Source: Betaproteobacteria bacterium (GTDB lineage Bacteria; Pseudomonadota; Gammaproteobacteria; Burkholderiales; SG8-41). From it: a stretch of DNA of 34,037 nt. Below the pieces are notes generated by a model. That model was not told the origin of the DNA. It saw nothing but the letters and a program-made list of their open reading frames with translations, and did no database searches. Made by a program: the position numbers and the translations under genes. Shown here piece after piece: positions 33,338 through 34,037 of the stretch (its first letter is position 1; every line of letters starts with the position of its first letter). The stretch spans positions 1 to 34,037 of the forward strand of contig JACPTK010000119.1 of the NCBI GenBank assembly GCA_016192825.1, read 5' to 3'.

Positions 33338-33850
33338 TTGGCACCAATCACGAGTCACGAGTCACGAGTCACGGCTTTCATAGCATTGGGCGGGAACATC
33401 GGCGATCCGCCCGCGCAGATCCGTTCCGCGCTGCGCGCGCTGGCGGCGCTGCCCGGCACCCGGCTCGTGCGCCGGTCCTCGCTCTATCGCAACCCGCCGG
33501 TGGGGCGCCTCGACCAGCCGGAGTTCGTCAACGCGGTGGCGAAAATCGAGACCCGCATCGGCCCGCGCGACCTGCTCGACCGGCTGCTCGAGATCGAGCG
33601 TGTCCATGGACGCGTGCGCGATTCCCCAAACGCGCCGCGCACGCTCGATCTCGACGTTCTGCTCTACGGCGACAGGGTCGTGCACGAGCCCGGTCTCGCC
33701 ATCCCGCATCCACGCATGCTGGAGCGGGCGTTCGTCCTGGTGCCGCTGGCGGAAATCGCACCGGAGACGGTGGTGCCGGGCAGGGGGCGCGTCGCCGATC
33801 TCGTGCGGAAGGTGGACGCCTCCGGCATGATCAAGCTCCCCGACGTCTGA
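33338..33850 (+). CDS. folK: 2-amino-4-hydroxy-6-hydroxymethyldihydropteridine pyrophosphokinase (HPPK)
   Basis: 170 residues from TTG 33338. Transfers pyrophosphate from ATP to the pterin precursor of folate. Motifs: FIALGGNIGDP (near 14-24), SSLYRNPPVG, FVNAVAKIET, LLEIERVHGR, the metal-binding RTLDLDVLLYGD, and IPHPRMLERAFVLVPLAEIAPE. The first 12 residues (MAPITSHESRVT) come largely from the TCACGAG repeat and are not part of the usual enzyme, which starts just before FIALG. No ATG or GTG is available, so the TTG upstream of the repeat, or a non-standard start, must serve; the exact start is uncertain. It follows pcnB by 12 bp. Confidence 0.92.
   Translation: MAPITSHESRVTAFIALGGNIGDPPAQIRSALRALAALPGTRLVRRSSLYRNPPVGRLDQPEFVNAVAKIETRIGPRDLLDRLLEIERVHGRVRDSPNAPRTLDLDVLLYGDRVVHEPGLAIPHPRMLERAFVLVPLAEIAPETVVPGRGRVADLVRKVDASGMIKLPDV
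33348..33373. repeat. Short heptamer array TCACGAG x3.7 at the folK start
   Basis: Three perfect copies of TCACGAG followed by TCACG. Unlike the longer arrays the units are identical and there is no inverted arm. It lies within the first codons of the folK frame, encoding part of ITSHESRVT. Confidence 0.9.
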
Positions 33851-33862
33851 AGGTTTGGCTTT

Positions 33863-33889
33863 AATCTTGTAAATCCTGTTTATCCTGTC
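33863..33889. repeat. Short 9-nt repeat (AATCTTGTA, AATCCTGTT, TATCCTGTC)
   Basis: Three degenerate 9-mers in phase just after folK. This AATCCTGTT-type string is, to my knowledge, a frequent dispersed repeat in many bacteria. No inverted arm is visible. Confidence 0.6.
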
Positions 33890-33961
33890 CATTTGCTTTG
33901 GGAACGTTCCACTTAATGGGTAAGAACCTCACTGGTAGGGTAAGGCCCTGGAGGTGCTCTC

Positions 33962-34037
33962 ATGGGGCTTTACGACTACCGTCACATCATTGCCAACGAA
34001 CGAACTTGCTACTGGTTCATCCATCGTTTGCGCTGGC
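33962..34037 (+). CDS. N-terminus of a possible IS1595-type transposase (partial)
   Basis: The ATG at 33962 follows a strong GGAGGT (33950-33955) and stays open to the window edge for 25 codons: MGLYDYRHIIANERTCYWFI, then HRLRW. The CYxxIxRLRW end resembles the CxxxLxxLRWPxGxxCPxC zinc-ribbon beginning of IS1595-family transposases, but the part that would settle it is outside the window. The preceding 60 bp contain the palindrome GGAACGTTCC (33901-33910) and two GGGTAAG words, where an IS end could lie. If it is an IS, it interrupts the panB/panC genes I would expect after folK. Confidence 0.4.
   Translation, partial: MGLYDYRHIIANERTCYWFIHRLRW

Overview
The window looks like a chromosomal segment of a high-GC betaproteobacterium, probably from an uncultured or environmental lineage. 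The evidence is the pairing of a purM-purN-DUF3108-rsmB block with a divergent hda-HAD-pcnB-folK block, an order familiar from that class, and the dense c-di-GMP and two-component gene set. The species assignment is inference; no rRNA or marker tree is available here.

Layout. (1) 1-6 kb: tail of a methyl-accepting chemotaxis protein, a CheA-REC hybrid kinase, CheB, and a REC-GAF histidine kinase. This resembles a Wsp/ACF-type chemosensory pathway. (2) 6-16 kb: two REC-PAS-GAF-GAF-GGDEF-EAL proteins, and between them a dCache histidine kinase followed by a stand-alone response regulator. The kinase/regulator/EAL cassette appears to exist twice, and the first copy has lost its small regulator. 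(3) 16.2-17.4 kb, minus strand: an AAA/DUF4143 ATPase with a near-perfect operator palindrome at its start. (4) 17.5-21.9 kb: a PstS-like periplasmic binding protein and a membrane-bound PAS-GAF-GAF-GGDEF-EAL protein, an arrangement like NspS-MbaA. (5) 22-24.4 kb: a divergent class III nucleotidyl-cyclase-like protein and an HD/PDE-like hydrolase in one operon. (6) 24.5-25.6 kb, minus strand: a YcgR-like PilZ protein and a small unknown gene. (7) 26-30.1 kb, minus strand: rsmB, DUF3108, purN, purM. (8) 30.4-33.9 kb, plus strand: hda, a HAD hydrolase, pcnB, folK, then the first codons of what may be an IS1595-type transposase at the window edge.

Functionally, the first 25 kb is a sensory block converging on c-di-GMP breakdown. 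The three EAL domains keep their catalytic residues, while all three GGDEF domains have lost theirs (GGDQF, GGNQF, GGDQF). A PilZ receptor lies nearby.

Two kinds of non-coding structure stand out. First, a palindromic element is present three times. Two identical 46-bp copies are inserted in frame inside rsmB, each adding the peptide GSGLALTYANARPDP, much like Rickettsia palindromic elements. A third copy has the same half-sites in the opposite mutual order. Second, at least four gene boundaries carry degenerate arrays of 7- or 8-nt units laid out as inverted arms. The unit sequence differs at each locus while the architecture is shared. Several arrays reach into the start, promoter or ribosome-binding region of the next gene (cheB, rsmB, pcnB, folK).
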